Assembly: GCF_000425185.1 (NCBI RefSeq)
Contig: NZ_AULH01000017.1
Location: forward strand, 1-64,000
Direction: 5' to 3'
DNA: 64,000 bases
Origin: Pleomorphomonas koreensis DSM 23070
Lineage (GTDB): Bacteria > Pseudomonadota > Alphaproteobacteria > Rhizobiales > Pleomorphomonadaceae
Within the stretch, counting starts at the first letter, position 1; every line of letters starts with the position of its first letter. The notes beneath the pieces were generated by a model that made no database searches, was not told the DNA's origin, and worked only from the letters and a program-made list of their open reading frames with translations. This document shows positions 60,776 through 64,000 of this stretch, one piece after another. Both the position numbers and the translations under genes were made by a program.

Positions 60776-61933
60776 ATGTTCAGCGTCGACGAGCTCAAGG
60801 CGAAATTCAGGGAACTCTACGGGCGCGAGCCGTTTCTGGTCAGGGCGCCGGGCCGCGTCAACCTGATCGGCGAGCACACCGATTACAACGACGGCTTCAT
60901 CATGCCGGCGGCGCTGGAATACGAGACGCGCGCCGCCGTGGCGCCGCGTACCGACAGAATCCTGCGCGTCCATTCGGCCAAGATCGGCGAGACGGCCGAG
61001 TTCGATCTGGACGATCCTGCTCCCCAGCCCAGGCGCGACTGGACAGATTATGTGTTCGGCGTGGCCGTAGCGCTCGCCGGAGCCGGCAAACGACTCACCG
61101 GGGCCGACATTCTGGTCGCCTCCTCGGTGCCGGTCGGCTCGGGTCTGTCGTCGTCGGCGGCGCTGGAAGTGTCGATCGGTTACGGTCTGCTCGCCGCCGC
61201 CGGCCTTCCCATCGATCTCGTCGAGTTGGCCAAGCTCTGCCAGAAGGCCGAGAACGAGTTCGTCGGCATGCGCTGCGGCATCATGGACCAGTTCATTTCC
61301 TGCAACGGCCAGCACGACCACGCGCTGATGATCGACTGCCGCAGCCTCGACAAGCGACCGGTGCCGATCGATCCGCGCGCGCGGCTGGTCATCGCCAATT
61401 CGATGGTCCATCACGAGCTGGCCTCGGGCGAGTACAACAAGCGCCGCGCCTCCTGCGAGGAGGCCGTGCGGCTGCTCGCGCCGGTGCTCGGGCCGATCAG
61501 GGCGCTGCGCGACGTGACGCCGGCCGCTCTCGAAGCCAACAAGGCGCTGCTTTCCGACGTCACCTACCGCCGCGCCCGCCACATCGTCAGCGAGAACGAG
61601 CGGGTGCTGGAGGCGGCCGACGCGCTGGCCGGCGGCGATCTCGCCCGCTGTGGCGCGCTGATGAACGCCTCGCACGCCTCGATGCGCGATGACTACGAGA
61701 TTTCCTGCGAGGAGGTCGACGTGCTGGTCGACATCGCCCAGAAGCTGCCGGGCGTGTTCGGCTCGCGCATGACCGGCGGCGGCTTTGGCGGCTGCACGGT
61801 CAGCCTGGTCGAGGCCGGCGCGGCCGACGCCTTCATGGAAGCTGTCAGGGTCGCCTACGAGACGGCCACCGGCCTGAAATCGACTATCTTCGCCTGCTCG
61901 CCGCAGCAGGGCGTCGGGCCGCTCGAAGGCTGA
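60776..61933 (+). CDS. galK: galactokinase
   Basis: A 385-residue GHMP kinase from the ATG at 60776. It has the galactokinase signature [19 protein letters not shown] at 26-44, the ATP-binding [14 protein letters not shown] near 120-133, and the C-terminal [17 protein letters not shown]. It phosphorylates galactose at C1, the first step of the Leloir pathway. It lies 239 bp after the AraC-type gene and before galT on the same strand. The long frame before 60776 is not coding. Confidence 0.95.
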   Translation: MFSVDELKAKFRELYGREPFLVRAPGRVNLIGEHTDYNDGFIMPAALEYETRAAVAPRTDRILRVHSAKIGETAEFDLDDPAPQPRRDWTDYVFGVAVALAGAGKRLTGADILVASSVPVGSGLSSSAALEVSIGYGLLAAAGLPIDLVELAKLCQKAENEFVGMRCGIMDQFISCNGQHDHALMIDCRSLDKRPVPIDPRARLVIANSMVHHELASGEYNKRRASCEEAVRLLAPVLGPIRALRDVTPAALEANKALLSDVTYRRARHIVSENERVLEAADALAGGDLARCGALMNASHASMRDDYEISCEEVDVLVDIAQKLPGVFGSRMTGGGFGGCTVSLVEAGAADAFMEAVRVAYETATGLKSTIFACSPQQGVGPLEG

Positions 61934-62045
61934 TCGACCGGCGGAACGGCCGCGCGCTGCCGCCGCTCCGCCTCTTGTTTTCCGGGACGCAGGGCGTTCC
62001 GGCCGGTCGCCGCGCGGCCGGCCAACCGGCCAGGACGGAGCAATC

Positions 62046-63086
62046 ATGAACACATTCGCCGATCATCCCCACCGCCGGTTCAACCCGCTCACCGGGGAGT
62101 GGGTGCTGGTGTCGCCGCACCGGGCCAAGCGGCCGTGGCAGGGGCAGGTGGAAAAGCTGCCGCCGGTCGCCGGCGTCGCGCACGATCCGCGGTGCAATCT
62201 CTGCACCGGCAACCTGCGCATGAACGGCGAGCGCAACCCGGACTACAAGCACACCTTCGTCTTCGACAACGACTTCGCGGCGCTGACGCCCGACGCGCCG
62301 TCCGACTATCGCGACGACGACGGGCTGATGATCGCCGAGGGTGAATCCGGCCTCTGCCGGGTGTTGTGCTTCTCGCCGCGGCATGACCAGACGCTGGCGC
62401 GCATGTCGGTCGAGGAGATCACCTACGTCGTCGACGCCTGGATCGAGCAGTATGTCGACCTCGGCTCCCGGCCGGATATCGGCTCGGTGCTGATCTTCGA
62501 GAACCGCGGCGAGGTGATGGGCTGCTCGCAACCGCATCCGCACGGCCAGATCTGGTCGAGCCGGCACATGCCCAACGAGACCGCCAAGGAGACCGAACGT
62601 CAGCTCGCCTACTTCAAGGACAAGGGACGGGCGATGCTGGTCGACTATGTCGAGAAGGAGCTGAAGCTCGGCGAGCGCATCATCCACCAGAACGACCACT
62701 TCGTGGTGCTGGTGCCTTATTGGGCGATCTGGCCGTTCGAGACCATGGTGCTGCCCAAGCGCCGCATCGGCGGCTTCGACGAGTTCGCCGCCGGCGAGCG
62801 CGCCTCGCTGGCCGATGCGCTCTCCAACATCGCCATCCGCTACGACAACCTGTTCGAGACGTCCTTCCCCTATTCGATGGGCTTCCATCAGAAGCCGACC
62901 GACGGCGAGGCGCATGAGGAATGGCAGTTCCACGCCCATTTCTATCCGCCGCTGCTGCGTTCGGCGACGGTGAAGAAGTTCATGGTCGGCTTCGAGATGC
63001 TCGGCTCGCCGCAGCGCGACCTGACGCCCGAAACGGCGGCCCAGCGGCTGCGCGACCTCTCGACCGTGCACTATCTCGACCGCTGA
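62046..63086 (+). CDS. galT: galactose-1-phosphate uridylyltransferase
   Basis: A 346-residue GalT of the HIT superfamily: zinc-site cysteines CNLC (50-53), the catalytic HPHGQ with its nucleophilic histidine (164-168), and a C-terminal [13 protein letters not shown] segment with metal-binding histidines. It transfers UMP from UDP-glucose to galactose-1-phosphate. It follows galK by 112 bp and ends at a strong hairpin. No epimerase (galE) is in the window. Confidence 0.95.
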   Translation: MNTFADHPHRRFNPLTGEWVLVSPHRAKRPWQGQVEKLPPVAGVAHDPRCNLCTGNLRMNGERNPDYKHTFVFDNDFAALTPDAPSDYRDDDGLMIAEGESGLCRVLCFSPRHDQTLARMSVEEITYVVDAWIEQYVDLGSRPDIGSVLIFENRGEVMGCSQPHPHGQIWSSRHMPNETAKETERQLAYFKDKGRAMLVDYVEKELKLGERIIHQNDHFVVLVPYWAIWPFETMVLPKRRIGGFDEFAAGERASLADALSNIAIRYDNLFETSFPYSMGFHQKPTDGEAHEEWQFHAHFYPPLLRSATVKKFMVGFEMLGSPQRDLTPETAAQRLRDLSTVHYLDR

Positions 63087-63109
63087 GCGGGCAAATCCCC
63101 GAAAACGAG

Positions 63110-63141
63110 AACCGCCGCCGGAGCGATCCGGCGGCGGTTCC
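63110..63141 (+). terminator. hairpin terminator after galT
   Basis: A perfect 14-bp stem (GAACCGCCGCCGGA with its complement, loop GCGA, 63110-63141) 23 bp past the galT stop. It has no following T-run, so it may need Rho or serve as a bidirectional barrier between galT and the converging permease gene. Confidence 0.7.
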
Positions 63142-63323
63142 GCATTCAGGGAGGAGAGGGCACCGGCCAGGACGTTGCCGCGTTCCGTGGAACAGCCGCA
63201 GCGCCCTGTCGTTTCACGCTATTCCGGGCGGGAACGTGTCTTCCCCTGTCCTGATCTGCCCGAGAACTCCACTCCGGAGCATTGCCTCCGGCCGGATGAC
63301 CCACCCGGCCGGGAGGAACTGCT

Positions 63324-64000
63324 TCAGGCGCTGCTTGCCTGGACGGCCGAGGCATGGCGCATGTTGCGGGCGCTGCGCTCGGACATCCACATCAGGCCGC
63401 GTTGCAGGGCGATGAAGCCGAACAGCAACAGGCCGATGACGATCTTGGTCCACCAGCTCGACAGCGTACCGTCGAACACGATGTAGGTCTGGATCAGCCC
63501 CTGGATGCAGATGCCGAGGAAGGTGCCGGCGACGAAGCCGTAGCCGCCCGTCAACAGCGTGCCGCCGATCACCACGGCGGCGATGGCGTCCAGCTCGACG
63601 CCGACGGCCGCCAGTGAGTAGCCGGCCGAGGTGTAGAGCGAGAAGACGATGCCGCTGAGGCCGGCCAGGAAGCCCGACAGGGCGTAGATGCCGACCGTCG
63701 TCTTGGCCACCGGCACGCCCATCAGCTGGGCGGAGGTGAGGTTGCCGCCGAGCGCGTAGACGTAGGTGCCGAAGCGGGTGCGCTGGGCCAGCACGATGCC
63801 GACGGCGAACACCACCAGCATGACGATGGCGATCAGCGTCAGCCGCCCGCCGCCGGGCATCACGAAGTAGATCTCCTGCAGGGTCGAATAGAATGGATGG
63901 GTGATGGGCACCGAATCCGTGGTCAGCAGGTAGGAGATGCCGCGGGCGAGGAACATGCCGGCCAGCGTCACGATGAAGGGCGGCATGTCGAGGAAGAAGA
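63324..64000 (-). CDS. yjfF: sugar ABC transporter permease, YjfF-type (5' end outside window)
   Basis: The frame is open past base 64000; the visible 225 codons include several membrane helices. PPFIVTLAGMFLARGISY lies near the visible start, then the permease EAA-like loop GGNLTSAQLMGVPV, and GGTLLTGGYGFVAGTFLG. This matches BPD_transp_2 permeases, closest by pattern to YjfF of galactofuranose transporters. Given galK/galT next to it, galactose or galactofuranose import is likely. Partner ATPase and binding protein genes should lie to the right. Confidence 0.85.
   Translation of the reverse strand, partial: FFLDMPPFIVTLAGMFLARGISYLLTTDSVPITHPFYSTLQEIYFVMPGGGRLTLIAIVMLVVFAVGIVLAQRTRFGTYVYALGGNLTSAQLMGVPVAKTTVGIYALSGFLAGLSGIVFSLYTSAGYSLAAVGVELDAIAAVVIGGTLLTGGYGFVAGTFLGICIQGLIQTYIVFDGTLSSWWTKIVIGLLLFGFIALQRGLMWMSERSARNMRHASAVQASSA

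Overview
The window is GC-rich DNA of alphaproteobacterial type, most likely Hyphomicrobiales (Rhizobiales). This is judged from the codon bias, the DUF2924/serine-recombinase module, the GTA-like tail genes and a Rhizobiales-style short repeat; it is not from a marker gene. The layout has four parts.

(1) Positions 1-5993 (+): a stress-tolerance cluster entered part-way through. It holds the end of a sigma-70-like protein, an HdeD-family membrane protein, two small or unknown proteins, an NDUFS4-like protein, a rhomboid protease, a Clp-fold membrane serine protease, thioredoxin 2 (TrxC) and a KefB-like antiporter cut down to its membrane domain. HdeD, Trx and KefB are the signature right half of the transmissible locus of stress tolerance (tLST/LHR) known from Gammaproteobacteria.

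(2) About 6028-48892: a tailed (siphovirus-like) prophage, nearly all on the minus strand. Read in its transcription direction (right to left) it has an unknown 749-residue protein, a Com-like zinc finger and a sigma-like regulator. Next comes a replication/recombination block (RecA-like NTPase, probable ssDNA-binding protein, helicase, PD-(D/E)XK nuclease, primase-helicase, RuvC-like nuclease) followed by small accessory genes and a ParB-methyltransferase. The late genes follow: TerS/TerL, gpW-like, lambda-type portal, protease-capsid fusion, connector genes, tail tube, G/GT tail chaperones with a -1 frameshift site, tape measure, a GTA-like tail-tip series (DUF2460, DUF2163, NlpC/P60, TIM-barrel hub), a fibre-like protein and two separate lysis cassettes. 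Plus-strand insertions within it are a RelE/HigA-type toxin-antitoxin pair, two orphan antitoxin genes and two small genes beside the terminase. A plus-strand serine recombinase module (46506-48892) closes the element. I recognise no CI-type repressor.

(3) 48976-54998 (+): a two-gene type III-like restriction-modification system (Mod and Res), then about 380 bp without genes and a tRNA-Ser(GCU) on the minus strand.

(4) 55652-64000: chromosomal sugar catabolism. An aldo/keto reductase, an L-arabinose isomerase-family protein and L-ribulose-5-phosphate 4-epimerase lie on the minus strand. They are divergent from an AraC-type regulator, galactokinase and galactose-1-phosphate uridylyltransferase. 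A partial sugar ABC-transporter permease of YjfF type faces them from the right edge. Together these suggest uptake and use of L-arabinose and galactose; no ribulokinase gene is visible.
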